From Toxotes chatareus (taxonomy: Eukaryota > Chordata > Actinopteri > Toxotidae), in assembly GCA_016801885.1 (NCBI GenBank), contig CM028900.1, positions 18,246,972 to 18,310,971 of the forward strand: a stretch of 64,000 bases of DNA, written 5' to 3'. Position 1 is the stretch's first letter, and each line of letters opens with the position of its first letter. The notes under the pieces are model-generated. The model worked only from the letters and a program-made list of their open reading frames with translations. It searched no databases and had not been told where the DNA came from. Made by a program: the position numbers and the translations under genes. Shown here piece after piece: positions 1 to 15,500 of the stretch.

Positions 1-524
1 TCTATTTGCTTTTGTGTGGACAGAGGGCATTGTTTTACGTCCTGAACACAGGAGAACAATATAATGGTCATTGACTCCAGAGCACACACATCAGAGGGGC
101 TTGATTCAGCTGTAATTGCAAAAGCTCATGAAATCTGACACCTGCACCAGCAAGAGGAATAGATTTCTTTGCAGCCAGATAGGAGAGCCTTTAAGAGGGC
201 TATTTGATCTTCCAGAATAATGTTCACAGCCATAACTCAGTGTGTGCACACACTGTGTAGAAGTTGTGTTTGGAGCTACATTAGACTGCAGGTTGAACCA
301 ATTTGTTTCTAAGGCAGGGGTGTCAGCCATTTGGATTTTGTGCCATCAAGTGTAGTTTTTTTGTTTGTTTGTTTTTTTTTTTTTTTTTTATCAGGCACCT
401 CCCGGGTATGAGTGTGTAGGTGTGTATTGTGAATTTAATGTAAATAAGGCCTTGTTTGTCTTTACCCAAACCTGCTTTAAACAAGCAAAATTTAAATAGC
501 AACCAAATGGTTTATGTATCACAG

Positions 525-3500
525 AGAAGCTGAAGCTGCACCGGGACTTCAGCAAGTACAACTACCTGAGTCTGGACTCAGCCGTGGTCAATGGGCTGGA
601 TGATGCAGCCAACTTCAGGACAGTCAGAGTGAGTAGGACATACACATTTGTCTTAATCATATTACACTTGATCCTAATTTAGATGTAATCCTAGTTGACT
701 TTTAAAGAATAACCCTGAAAAAAAAAACACAGGAGACTGGTTGAAATTATCTCTAAAGAAGTCCTTATTACAATTCTAATTCTTAACACTGGGCAGACTC
801 TCACAAAAACAGACAAGAACACACATTCACTACAAGCCACGTCATACTCTATTGGTGCTCAGCTTGGACTTTCCTTTGTCTCATCACTCCAAGTTAATCT
901 CGGTCTTGTACAGAGGGTGGAGGTGGTCTGACTTTTCTTTATCTCCTGTACAGTGAGTGAAGATCATAGACGTCAGTTCTCTCAGATAGTGAAAACTCTC
1001 CACATCAGATTCCCTCCCACCTGTTGCAAAACCAGGTGAACTTTGAACAGAATCTCAACTTGAAAGTGAACTAAAACGTGAACACCCTGGTTTGTATTGA
1101 TTAACATGAGACATTCCAAGTGTGCTATTTAACAAAACCTCTTCAGCAGTGGCTCAGCTTGTAACATCACAGTGGCAGCAGCCGTTCTGTGGAAAACCAG
1201 AAGAGAAAAGTCAGCTGCTTCCTTTTCCTCATTTTAAATACGTTAGTGTATATACATGCAGGATCCTGTCTCTGTGTGCAATGGCACTACTTCTTGTCTT
1301 TTCTGATGGTGGCACATAGGATGTTTTGTCTGTAAGGGACTGTTTCTTACGCACTCTATTGTTATCAGTCATGCTGCAGCATGTTCTGCTCTAGCCTTTA
1401 CAGTATGCTCTGTCACATTCTACTGTACTCGCTTCACATCCTGCTTCTCATCAGCCGTTGCACTGAGCCTTCACAGTGTTCCCTACGCAGCTGCATTTCA
1501 CCACCGGAAACACAAGAGCACATTCCCACTAAACAATAAGTCCCCTCCACGTGGCAAGTTTTACTTCTTAATTTCAACAAAGTTGTTCAGTTCCACAACA
1601 AACAAGAGGCATAGAGTAGGGGAGGGTGTATAATGTATGAGTCTGAAGTACTTTATTTTCATTTTCTGTTCTGAGGTGATGTCTAAAACAAGACGGAATT
1701 TTGGTTTGAGGAAGACATTTGTGTTGGAAGTGTATAAACTCATTCATCAAATTTACTATCATGACAACACTAGTTACAGTGCTGACAGCACTGCAGCAGT
1801 AATATTTCAGTCAAGACTGAGCCGGTGTTTGCACAGTCATGGGCACTGTCACACTGCATTTATAGCTTAGTTCCCGTTTGCAGCTATGTCCGTGTTTCCC
1901 ACCAAGATTCAACAATATCCGTTGATTTGTGACGCCCTCCTTTCATTTTTGCCCTCCCAGAATGCCATGCAGATTGTGGGCTTCATGGAGGACGAGGTGC
2001 AGTCGGTGCTGGAGCTGGTGGCGGCCGTGCTGAAGCTCGGCAATATCGAGTTCAAGCCAGAGTCGCGCTGTAACGGTACAGATGAGAGTCGCATCAAAGA
2101 CAAAAACGGTGGGTTAACGGACGAAAAACAGGGGGAGTCTGTTAATGAAAATCTCTGGTCTTATTACAGTTGATTTGAATGAGTCTGCTGCATGGTATAG
2201 TTGTGAACAACTCAACTTCCTGGTGTTTAGTTATGTTATAAACATCAGACAAGCTGAATAATTTAACTTGTGTTTTCATTGTATTTTTACACTGCTATAT
2301 TTGTTAAATTTTGAATTCTTATCCAGAACTCTCTTGACCAACTCACCCAGTTGGCCTGATGTTGAGCCACTGCCCCCTATTGGCTGCTGTAGTCTCTTCT
2401 GTTGTCCTCCTCACTAAATATTTGTGTTTTATGATTTGTGTGACGAGCGGTTTGTGTGTGTGTGTTTGTGTTTCTGTGTGTTTTACCTATCCCGCAGCTG
2501 CTCTCTTTAGGCAAATATTCCATTTACATATTTCCCTCCATGACAGTGGTGTGATCCATCTTACTTCCACTTTTGGAGAGAAATCGATGTATTTTTTCCA
2601 TATGAATCAAAGACTGGATTGTTGGGGTCATATTTATTTACTCTGTAGAGTCATAATAAGAAATGCTTTTGCATTGGGCTTGAAATGTTCCTATATCTGC
2701 TTAAATTAATTCAGATAAAACATGATGAGAGGAATCTGAGAATATTTGACGCTTACTTTTAGCATATAATCACAGGAGGTTTAAAATTTAAATAAAGTTA
2801 TTCTAAAGCATCATGTAACCAACCTCAACAAAACCTAGAACAGGGAGTAGATTACAGTGGAACTGAGCATAAGCTTAAAACATATCGGAGGACAAAGTTG
2901 CTGACAAACAGGTTGACTTCATTCTTATCATTGCCACTTAATCTACCAACTACAATTTGAAGCATAAAGTGTATAATGAAATGAATAATCACAAGGTAAA
3001 GATTATAGTTTTTTCCCCTAATCTGAGGACACTTTCTTTCTTTCTTATTTGTTTATAGCCTGTGTGTTTCCTTTGTCCACATTGCAGATTTGAAGGAGAT
3101 GTGTGAGCTGCTCGGGATTGAACAGTCAGTGCTGGAGAGGGCATTCAGTTACCGCACAGTAGAGGCCAAGATGGAGAAAGTGTCCACGACCCTGAATGTG
3201 GCCCAGGTCAGAGGGAAAGTTACAAATCTGCCCTGCACCAGTTATACCAATGCATTTCTGCCCTACTTGTATTGAGATTAACTCACACTCACACACATAC
3301 TCATAAAAAGATAAAGGGGCCTTTTTCTTCCCCTTGACTTGCTCCACTGGCTGCCGACTCTGATCCATGTCAATGCTACATGAAAACCTCTCCATTATAG
3401 ATGAGCAGTTTTCCTCCTGGTAACTCAAATATAGGTCATATTATAGGGTTTAGTGAGTTCACTCAGACTGTTTATGTAACATGGATGCACCAAACACAGG

Positions 3501-6500
3501 TCTCTGTGTCCAAAAGCAAAAGAGGAAATAGTTCAGGCAATTAACCTGACCTCAGAATAATGATACCACTCGTGATTGGTGATTGGTGATTGTGTTAACG
3601 GTTTTCTTTTAATATACTGTATGTATGAACAGTGTTCACTTACTGAGAAGGTTTTCTTTTTCTGAATTTTTTTGACTTGTTGGAAACTTAAGTCTGAGCT
3701 GTTTGGATTGTTTTTTCAGAGACGGCAATTTAGTGAAAATTATTTAATTTTCTGTTGGTTGCTTCATTGTCACTTCATCATCAGTAATGAGTTACTTATT
3801 AACAGGCCTACTATGCCAGAGATGCCCTTGCCAAAAATCTCTACAGTCGTCTGTTTAGCTGGCTAGTTACCAGGATCAACGAAAGCATCAAAGTAAGTAA
3901 TGTCCTCAATATGGTCCTCAGTAAGTCAGAACACCACTGTCACATTGTATTGCTAATATTAACAATATTGTCCCTCTGCAGGCACAAACTAAAACTCGAC
4001 ACAAGGTCATGGGTGTCCTGGACATCTATGGCTTTGAGATATTTGAGGTAAGAAAAATGGAAGATTAAACCCTCTCGTCTTGTTCTGATAAGCCACAAGG
4101 ACAGAATCTGACCACGGGCATTTTATTGCATTAAAAGGATTTTGCCCCTGGCTGTTTGTGTGCGTGTTGTGGTACCTGTGAGGAGCTTATCAACAATAAC
4201 CGAGCATTGATAAAACCACGTTCAGATCAGATTAATTCAGCTTTATTGTTCTCACAGGTGAAATGTTTTTTTGTGGCCAGGTGATTCCAACACTAAAATC
4301 AGCATTTCACAGTAGAAAAATGGCCACGACATGAACGCGTTGCTCAGTACACAGGAAACATGCATCCTCAACACATCATATACATGTAAATGGTTTACAC
4401 TATCAAAGGTATTACACAGTAAAGAGTACGTCTTTGACACCTCAGCAATGTTAAATTGTACAGCGAGTTAGGGAGTGTATGTTTCCATTACAATAATTAC
4501 GCAGGAGCTAAAACACCCTCAGCCATTTGGCTCTCATTGTGCATGTAAATAAGCTTATGCTTGCAAACAGTAAACAGTGATGGCATAAAATGTTCTTTGT
4601 CTTGTTGCCTGATGACTTCAGCCCCCCACCCCCCCATCCACCCATATGTTCATGTCTTTTTCATATCCCTGCTTGTTCAACCCACTCACTCTCAAGTCCT
4701 TCCTCTCCTCTGATTGTTGTGTTGTGTCTGGGTCACCAGGATGGAGTAAGTAACACCTGCACCGGCCTGTTTGCTGTGCCAGTGTGCATGCTGTGATCTA
4801 AACTCCCCTCGACTTAATTCAGCTCCTCATAAAAGATAATTTAGAGCTCCTGGTGCGCAGCATAGCCACATGGCTGAAAGGATGCTAAAGAAGCCTTTGC
4901 ATCATTTGAATCATGACATACACACAGCTGCCAGTCTAACACAACGGCCCTGCAATAAATCCTACATTCATGAAGGATTCTGTATCTGACACCCAGCTGT
5001 TAGAGAGACATTGATTCAAATCTGTGATCATTTTGGAGGCTGGAGTTTGTGGTGCTGCCGAATTGTATTGTGTCATAGTGAGGGATGTTTCTAATCTTTT
5101 GTCTACCCTGTTTAGATCAACAAGTGTACACTAGTTAGTGGAGACTACTGTAGAATGATTGATTTATTGCAGGGTTTTTGTATAAGACTGCATTAGTTTT
5201 AGCTCGGTACCCTGAAACAAATGGCAACTAAATTGCTGCTGCATTGAATTTGAGTGTCTGTGGTTTCTGGTTACAAGGGGTGATTGATAAGTTTGTGGCG
5301 TCAGTTTTAGAAAACTTTTTTGGTTCTCTTCTTGCTTCCTGTTTTAAGCTAAGCTAAAACTCTCCCAGCTGTAGCTTCATGTTTACTATACAAACATGAG
5401 AGTGGTATCAATCTTTGTATCTTCATTTCTAAAAGAAAGCAAATAAGTACATTAGCCAAAATGTTGAACTATTCCTTTTAAGAGATACAGATTAAGTTAA
5501 TGCTTTGGGGTGCTTTGGTAGTTTGGAGATAATTAAAAAAAAAACTCATTTATGCTGAGAACAGTGCAGGTGACAGTTTATTATGAGAAGATGACAATGT
5601 TCACATAATATTAAATGCAAGGACTTTACCCTGTCTTGGGGCAAGTGAAGAAACACCTCTGAGAAACAAGCCCATTGACTTCAAACATAGTTTTAAGATG
5701 GTTTCTTTGTCCTCCAGCTATAAACTACTTGTCATAAGACATCAGAGATATATTTTAGGGATACTGTGCAAGTCTGTCATATTTCAGCCAGGTGTTCTGC
5801 TGCCACTTCGGTATAAACATTCTATTGTGTGCGTGTGTGTGTGTGTATGTATGTGTGTGTCTCGGGTGAAGATGACCTTTTGGCTTCTCAGTAAAAGGAA
5901 ATGGAGTCTTAACATTAATAACTGATCTCCTTGTGGCTACGTGTCCCATTTCCTGGTCACTGAAAAACCTTGCCGTGTCCTTCACTCTGAGCTCTGAAAC
6001 TAAACATGCTTCTCTAACCACCGTTGTGTCCTTAGGTAATCAGTTTTAACCTAACCCAGCACACAATAAGGCCATCTGGCAAGAAGCATGACTCACTGCT
6101 CAGCGGTCATAATTGACAATAATAGTAATTTCTGCTGGAAGTAAAAATGGTTGACGCTTTCAGATGGTTAACACTCCATCAATGTTTAATGAAGTCTATG
6201 ACAATTTACAGGAAAGTTTTCTGATAAGGGTTTATCATGTTAAGGTACAAGTGCGAGATTTACTGATACCAGTTGTTCACTGCCCAGATGGATTGAACGT
6301 TTGATGTGGTAGTAAATCATCGAGTGGAAGGAGAGACCAGCAAGTTATAGTTTGCGCAAGCTGATTATTGCTTGTATTCTATCAGATGTGCCCCCCCCGC
6401 CCTTTTTTTTAAATGTAGAGCCTGTCCCTCCCACAGCTCTGAAATAAAGATGTGAGAGTATGCAGGCAGAGGTGATCAAGGTTTTATTATAAAGAGACTT

Positions 6501-9500
6501 TTTACAATAAATAGTCAGATCTGAGTTTGCAGGTTTTGAAAATATTTTGTTGTCTGATACCATCATTGTAGATGTAGTGCCTGCAGGAAATTGATGGAAA
6601 AGGCAAAAATGTAGTAATGAGGTGACTATGCTCATAAATGCATGAGTTCAAATGAGAAAATGTAGTATTTGGAAGAGCTGAGCAATAAAAAAAGTACAGC
6701 CAGTGAGTGTCAAAAAGTATAACACAGGAGAAGACAGTATTTACGATACATTTCCTTGTCTTAGTGGTTTGTGAAGTGCAGTGGAAACTAACAAAAGCTT
6801 AGCTTAGAAATCAGGTTATGATTTTGCACCCCAAAAAAAACCTTTTCACTGACAGTAGCACAGAATGACAATGAGTTCAGGCACCTTCAGGATTCACCAT
6901 GTTACTTAATAGCTGGAGCTAATTATTTTTCACCTGTTGCTGCTCCCATAGGACAACAGCTTTGAGCAGTTTATCATCAACTACTGCAACGAGAAGCTGC
7001 AGCAGATCTTCATCGAGCTGACCCTGCGTGAAGAGCAGGAAGAATATGTCAGAGAGGTAAGTTTGTACACACACACACACCCTCATAATCCATGTGGGGT
7101 GTGGAAACTTGGATAAATGACCTATCAAGCCCAGCCTGTGGCCCTGGTAGCGGTCTCTGACCTACAGCTGTACATCTACATCATTCAACATGTCAGCAGT
7201 CAGTTTGTTGTGTTGACATTCATCATGGCAGGCCCCACGGCAAGATCTTAACCTGGTCATGTCACTCATCTGTTGAACCTCTAGTGCTGTTTCACCTAAA
7301 TCTGCATTCTTGCCCTTGACCCCAATGCATTTCGACTTCATTTATGTCTTCTCTCCCGTCTCTGTCATCCATCACTCTCTCAGTTTATTCTCTCCCTGTC
7401 TCCCCTCTGTGGACTCTCTGGGACAAGTGATCCCTCACTCCAGTGAGGGTAAACACTCCCGTTGTGGGCCTTTAAGCTCTGTTTGTTTTCAAAGCTCTAT
7501 GTATGTGAGTGCTGCATCGGTGACCCCCACACCCCTTCCCCCACTAACACCACCACCAATGATATTTCACTCCTGGCCTCTGTCCAGTATACTGCATGGG
7601 AAAATACCACAGCACTGGAAAATAGAGGGAGGTCCACTAATCAGGAATTTGGCCAGTCACCCATCAGTTTAAACCACACCTTCTTTTGCCCCTCCCCCCC
7701 CCCACAAAAAAAATATCAGTCACATTGTTTACATCTACCGAAGCTATGTTCCCAACCCATTAGGAGCTGTGAATTAGATGTCAGCAAAGTGGTTTTTTCA
7801 GGGGCCAGTGGCCTTTTTGACAGGGCAAGATGGAAAATATTTTCTTTTCCCTCTTCTTAAAGGCTTTTGTTCTCTCCTTACTCAGATGATTAGAAGACTA
7901 AGATGGATACAGAACAGGAGAGAAGGTCTTAGTAGAACCTAGTATGGAACCAGCAAGGACAAATATGGCTATGAAGACCAGTGGACCAACAGTTAGACTG
8001 ATTTAATCATTTCTGATCAAAGGATGCTTAAATATACTTTAAATATAACTTTAGAAATGTGTGTTCCCATTAGGCCCAGCGTGTTATAGTATGTGTGTTG
8101 ATGTAGTATAACCTCAGTTAATAACAAAGCAAAATTATAAGCTTTTAGATCAGAGTTAGAGACACACTGGCATTGCATAAAGTGCCACTCTCTTCAGTTG
8201 TCCAAACCTTTTGTTTTTTGTTTATTGTTAAAGATTTAACACATTGTGAATAAAACAACGCCCGCCTTTGTCTCTTTACCACACAGCCTTGCTAAAAGCC
8301 CCTTACTGTAGGTGGCTTTGTGGCGGGGTCATTTGCCTCTTAGCTGTTTTGAATATACTTTATACAGTATACTCTCTTTGACCCATCACCTGAACAGAAA
8401 TACAAAGTAAATGATTTGTGTCTCCATCTCCTCACATCTTTAGCAACCCTGAGTGTGTAGATGACAGTCTTCTTACTTAGTCTGCTACTTAGCAATGTAG
8501 CATTTATCAGGCTAAAACAAATGAGTCCTTTTTTTATGAGTTTGAAACATAGTCATACTATATCATGTGCTGTGTTGTGCTACATCCAGTACATGTCACT
8601 TCTGTCTGATAAACTATGCAAAACTCTCTATCACTATCTACTGTGAAGACGACAGTACACATAGAGCCATCACCATTGATTAGGACTGTCTTTCCTATAG
8701 GTACTTGACCTAGTGGTCCATGTTGTGTTGAAATACAGGCAGGTTGAACAGTGTTATTTCATCAACCACACAAAAAGTTTCTTGTTAGTCCTGCTTAAAG
8801 AGAGAAAAGCTATTATATCTTTGATCTGTTTTTCTGTCACAGGGCATCGAGTGGACTAACATTGAGTATTTCAACAATGCTATTATCTGCGACCTCATTG
8901 AGAATGTAAGTCAGTCTCCCACTCCTCAGAGACCACACAGGCCAATTTAGCATGAATTCACATTTCATGTCTGAGATGGTAATAGAAAATAGCCACCACT
9001 AGATGGTTTTTAAATTTTGCTATTTAACATTTTTACATGAGCCTATACCACCTTTCATGTTTACCCACCTTTCGATGGCCAGAACCAAAATGGCATCTTG
9101 GCCATGTTGGATGAGGAGTGCCTGAGGCCTGGGACAGTCACAGACGAGACCTTCCTGGACAAACTTAACACTGTCTGTGCTGAGCACCAACACTTTGAGA
9201 GTCGCCTCAGCAAGAATTCGAAGTTTCTCAACGACCACAGCCTGCCACACAGTTGCTTCCGCATCCAGCACTACGCCGGCAAGGTACTTTAAATTAATCT
9301 GTGCACAGAACAATAAGAAGTCTGCAGAGAAATAACAAGATGTGTGGCCAAGTGCTATAAGAGGATCGTAGAGAACACCGGAGAGATTTGTTTAACTGTG
9401 TGTCTTCTTTTTATCAAGGTGTTGTACCGCGTCGAGGGATTTGTAGACAAGAACAATGACCTGTTATACAGAGACCTGTCACAGGCCATGTACAAGGCTA

Positions 9501-12500
9501 ACCACAGCCTCATCAAACAGCTGTTCCCTGAGGGCAACCCTGCCAAAGTCAACCTGAAGAGACCACCCACTGCTGGATTCCAGTTCAAAGCATCAGTGGG
9601 CACTCTGATGAGGAACCTGCAGACCAAGAACCCAAACTACATCCGGTGAGTCCTGACATTTAGAGTATATTTGTTATTACTCTGTCAGTTCAAGATATTG
9701 GCTGGATGTCAGGGACTATTACTGCATTGTTATTATACTGTTTGTAGTTTACATTTGCAGTATTTGACTTTTTTTTTTAATGTTTGGCCCAAACAAATGA
9801 ATGAAATGTATTATGAATCTTCATACTATTATGTTGACTTAAAGAAGTAAAATAATTTGTCCACTGACAGTGAGTGGGGGTCTTTAAACTGCTTCTTCTT
9901 ATAGAACAATGAATTCAGGAAAACTGGTCTAGAATTTAAAAAAAAAAATCTCCAGAACATTTTCGGGTAAATGTTCTTCCTTAGACAATCAGAGTAGTGT
10001 TGAACATTTAAAACAAAAACAAACTGTCAGTCTAACTGATGTATGTTCCTTAAACAATGAACCACCCATACATATGAGGGTGATATTAGCTCCATACATC
10101 AGTTTAGCACTACTGTGAACAACTTCTCCTCTTGCTTCCCGAAGCTGCATCAAGCCCAATGACAAGAAGGCATCCCACATCTTCACCGAGTCTCTGGTGC
10201 GCCATCAGGTGCGCTACCTGGGCCTGATGGAGAATGTCCGTGTGCGGAGAGCAGGCTATGCCTTCCGCCAGGCCTATGAACCCTGCCTGGAACGCTACAA
10301 AATGCTCTGCAAACGGACCTGGCCCCATTGGAGAGGGCCTGCCAGGTAATGTTTGTGTTTATTCTGAAGCAGTGACTAATGTTGTGGGGCAGGTGAAGGG
10401 GACCAGAGAAGGGGCCTTGTTGCTGGACAGTTGCCAAAACAAATCCCTCCCAGGTTTATGTGAGCGTGGAAACTGAGAAACGCTCCCAGGTGTCTTTAAC
10501 TAAGGCACTGAACCTCAGACTACTCCCAGTGGAGTGACTATGACCAGCACTAATAGACTGTAGCTGGAGTGGTCAGCTCCCAGGTGTGACTGTGTGGAGC
10601 TGTGTGAATGTGAAACAGGTTATTGCTGGAAAAAGACTCAGATGACTTTCCCTGGATAAACAAAGGCTCAAAAGGGGGAAATTATCAGCTGAATGTAAAA
10701 ATACTTTGACCGAAAAGACTGTAATATATTTATTTTAGATATATATTTAAATATATATTTTTTTTTTTTAATGAAAATGAGTTTATTATCAGCAGATGTT
10801 TTTTATTACATATACATATTCAGTTATTTGCACAAAAGCCCTTATAATGTTCTCTCAGGAACTATCAGCAGTCTTGTCACATACTGGTTGTTCAGTGGTG
10901 AGAAGAAAAGAACCGTTCCCTCTCTGAACTACAACATGTTGAGACATTTGAACCTTATCTGTCTCCTTCGTTCCATATCAGCCAGACTTGCATGTTTCAT
11001 CCACTGTGCTGGTAGAGGCCCTGATTCCTATCTGCTCTACCACACATCAGTATCTTGTTGTTCAGCCATCCCTCAGTGCTTTGTGTGGTTTTCTTATTTC
11101 CTCCCTCCACATTTTTCTCTCGATACGTTTCTTTCTCCTTTAATCAGTTCTCGTCTGTCTCTTAAACTCTACATCATTTATGTCGTGTTCCTCTGTTCCC
11201 TCTGTGAGCCGGAGTCCTCTCAGTGCTTCTCTACGGTTGTGCATATATTGTTTATGTTCGCTTTAAGTGTCAGCTGAGCTTTGGGTGAACCCTCTGACTC
11301 TTCTGGCTTCACACAGGGAAGGAGTGGAGGTGCTGATGGCCGACCTCCAGGTTCCAGCAGAAGAGTTCTCCTATGGTCGCTCCAAGATCTTCATCAGGAA
11401 CCCAAGAACGGTAGAAAACACATGCCGATGCACAGTTAAAGCCCTATATCCCTTCAACTTGGGTTTTTCTTTCTCACCAGCTTTGTCATCTGCTGTGTTC
11501 TCTATCCGATGAAGCTGTGTTTGAATGTCTAAAGACTGAATCCAGTGTACTCAGCTGCCCTGTTTTCTCACAGTAAGATGTTTGTAAAGCAGGGTGGGCT
11601 GCACTTGGAGCCCCCACTTTGGCAATTAGCATGCAACCACTACTCTGAAAACACATGGTTTCACTTAGCCATCCCATCTAACATGGGAAATGAGCGTCTT
11701 TACTCCACTCTGTTCAACTGTTGAAGCCTGCAGCGTTTGAATGGACTTTGTCCCTACCGGCAAAAAGACCAAACAAAGCTTGGAATAACATGATCTCATG
11801 CTGATGGAATTTTTTTCTTCTATAGTCACTTTTTTTTTTTTTTTTTTAAATCTGATCAACTTATCTCCCTCATATATCTTCAGCTGTGAAATCACTTAGA
11901 CATAGAATCTGGTTAAGCAGATTGTGATGCAGCTTTCCAGACGCTATTTCTTTTCTTTGGTTGTTAATCCAATGTAGCCACACCTCAAGCTTAATTGTTA
12001 TTCAGGGTTGGTGAAATTCATGTCAGAAAACACAGAACAAGACGTGGCTTCACTAGACACATTCTGAGTAAATAGCATTTAATATTCAAACTTTCCGCAT
12101 ACACTGTGAGAAAGATAAGGTTTGATAAAAATTTGACAAATTGTTTTTTCCAACATGACATATCAAAAAACCTAAACTACTCTGCCCACAGATGAATGAA
12201 CTGCAGTGGCTTACAATAGGACAATAAAATGTTGTACTCACGTCCCTGATAAAGATTAGTCGATTCACATAGGTCATTTTTTTTTATTGCTTATTGTTGT
12301 TAGCTCAAGCAGTAAAGTTTTTTTTTCATCCGCAGAAAAACTGGACTTTGTTCTTCATTACTCAATTTTCATTACTCAATCAGTACTTGCTCAGAAAAAA
12401 AAAACAGGGTTTATTTTCCTCAAATGAGATTAGAAACATTTTCTGCTTATTTCAAAATTAAATTCCTAACAGCATTGAACAACAGGTATCACATTGCTAC

Positions 12501-15500
12501 TGCTGTCTTGTTGTCTCGTGCGGTTAATTCTCCTCTCTTCCTGTAGCTCTTCTTCTTGGAGGAGAGGAGGAGGCAATGTCTGCAAGACCTGGCCACGCTC
12601 ATTCAGAAGATCTACCGTGGCTGGAAGTGCCGCAGTCAGTTCCTGCTGCTGAAACAGAGCCAGATAGTGGTGGCAGCATGGTACCGCCGATATGCGGTGA
12701 GGCTCTCAAATGCACTCAAAGTCACACACAAATTAAAAAAAAAAGAGAGAGATAGGTATTGATGCATAAAGTGTTGGTCATTTTACCTAATCTTTTCTTT
12801 TCCCATCTCACAGCAACAAAAGAAGTACCAGAGGATCAAGAGCGCCACCACTGTGGTGCAGTCCTACACCAGAGGATGGCAGGTGTGCACCTTCCTATGA
12901 ATTCACTCTGTTAATGAAATGTAGCAGAAGTGATAGAAACAATATCAAACTGTCTGCTTGCTTGTTATATTTGCTCCAGGCCCGCAAACTCCTGAGAGAG
13001 CTGAAATATCAGAAGAGATGTGAAGAGGCAGCGACCACCATCGCAGCCTACTGGCACGGCACCCAGGTACTGGGGCATTATAGTGCAGAGGGATATCAGA
13101 GCGTGAGGTGGTTACCTCAGCGAAACATCAGCCTGACTGATACTTTTCATTGTATGCAGTGTTCCTGCCTAATGGCCCCAGAGATTTACAAAAATTCTGT
13201 TCTTTAACAAAGCTCTCCTTGATATTATTGCTGCTGTTTCCCTTCAATCCTGCTTTATTTTTCCTGACCACACAACTGCAATTTCTCTTTTTTTCCTCTC
13301 AACCCTCTTTCACTTCCTTTTCTTGATTTTTTTCCTTCTCACATCTTCAACCTGTCCTACCTAACGCCCACCCCATCCTAGGCTCGGATGGAGCTGCGAC
13401 ATCTAAAACAAGAGGCGCGGAATAAACATGCTGTGACAGTTATTTGGGCATACTGGCAGGGAACCAAGGTATTTCCACCCAGCCGTAGTGTGTCGCTGTC
13501 CCAGCTGTCTTGTCATCCCTGTTCACCACGTCCCATCAGATCCCATTTTCACTGTGAAGCGATCTAATAGAGCAGCAGCCACTCTGAACCAAACCTAGTC
13601 CTTCTCCTGTCCGCTGGCCTGATTAAAGTGCCTTATTGTTGTTTGTCCTGTTTTCCTTTATGTAGCTGTTACATGTAGGATTGTCTTAACATGTTTTGGT
13701 TGTTGTTGTTTTACTTATTTATTTTATTTCAGTCCTGGCTTTACAAATCAAAAATTAGATTTTTACACATATGGGACAAAACTTATCTCTTTGATTAGCC
13801 ACACTCAGATCCTAAAACATAGCTCACATGTTTTAAATTTCTGTGTCTGTGGCTTGGTGTATATCCAATCTGATGTTTTAAAATTTGTTCCTCATCTTCT
13901 ATAATCTAGTGATTAGTTCAACCGTACAGTGCCCACCACATACATGATTTTCTCCCTGCTATTCACTCGATCTCATGCTGAGGAGTCTATTTTTAATATA
14001 GTGATACGCTGACAGCAAAACACCAGGAAGCTCGTGTAAATAAACATGGAATTATGTCACTATGATGGCACAGATGTTTCTACTTTATAAAGCTTCAACG
14101 TTTTCAATCACAGCCACTGTGCAGATTTTGTAATCTGCATACATAACATACTATTATCTTATCATTATTTCTCATGCTTACCAGTGTTATCATTTCAGAT
14201 ATTCTTGGCAGTTGTTAATCAATAATCATCAATACTTTATTTCAAGGTCTCTCAGCCTGCAGATAACTATCAACTCCGACTCTTTACAGATGCTGTTAAC
14301 AATTATTCTATGCTGTATATGACCTTTGTTCTTAGCAAACGTGATGGCTTCTTATTGGTCAGTGTCTTTATGAAGCTATAGATAATCCAGACTCTCCAGC
14401 TGTAGTTATATGGCTCCCTCTCAGACCTGCCCATATGCAGAGCTGCACAATGTGAGCACCACTCATTTGTTGCTCACATGTTGATATTAACCACCCTCTG
14501 TTCCATCTTTTGACATCTTTTGTTGTCTTTTCGTCCGTGTTTCCTCTTGATGCCTTTCCACACCTACTCAGTACGTCTCCTGAGACAATTAAGTTATGGT
14601 TGTCACTGAAATTAACCTCCCCCACAACTGCCACCGCTTTTCATCAGGCCCGGAGAGAGCTGCGTCAGCTGAAGGAGGAGGCGAGGAATAAACATGCCGT
14701 ATCGGTCATTTGGGCCGGCTGGCAGGGCACCAAGGTATTTGGGAAGCCTGTAGATCTGACTTGCCGTGACTGTGACTTGCCGCCTCCATCGACCCCCTCC
14801 CATCCCCCCTCCACCTCCCAAAACCCTCCAATATGCATCAGTCTGCCCGACCCATTTTTAACATTCTGTTTACATTTTATGACATAAAGCAGTTTAGCAA
14901 ACATTCTCACATACACACAATCCATCATCCACTGGATGCTGAAGTAAAAAAAATAGTGCTCTTACTGTTTGGATCAAAACAGACATTATTCCCAAGGCCT
15001 GTCTTTACAGTTCTGTCTGCCAGGCAAAATTGTAATTTTGCAAATGTAAGTACTACTTTGTGACTCAAGGTTACGTGGGCAACCCCTTTCCATGGAAGAC
15101 ACAGTCAGACACACACACACCAGGTATTATTTTGGGTTTGTTTTCTGCTTCTTCCTCCAAGGTCCATGCCTCAGCACTGCATGCTGCTTGCTCCTTCTGC
15201 ATGACTTCTTCCTTCTCATGTAGCTGATGCACGTTTACTCCTTGCATCGCAGTATTGTTTGTCTTTTTTAGATGGAACTGTTTGGATTCTTTGAGGTGAC
15301 CTCTGCTGCCTCAGTTGTGACTTTTGCTCTTCTCCTGTTACACTCAAAAGTTCCACTAAAAAGCACAAACTCTGTTTCCCTTACAGAAGTTTCTCTGATA
15401 AAGGTTTGTACGATCCACAGTGCCGTATTCATTTTCTGGAGGCTGAAGCAGTAGAGCTGTGCTTTTACAGTCTCTTGGTGGTCTCACAGGGCCCGTGTGC

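Noticed and set aside
314..350. Possible hAT left end (CAGGGGTGTC) in the first intron segment
   Set aside because: No matching inverted end or 8-bp duplication was found nearby, so the element cannot be delimited.
4590..4796. Possible extra myo1b exon near a CACCAGGATGGAGTAAG sequence
   Set aside because: The flanking exons 3982-4047 and 6952-7056 join directly in the conserved motor sequence FEIFEDNSFEQ, leaving no room for another exon.
10771..11277. 168-codon plus-strand frame inside a myo1b intron
   Set aside because: It lies in a T-rich intron between two well-supported exons; the Phe/Ser/Leu-rich translation is what pyrimidine-rich DNA gives, and nothing is recognised.
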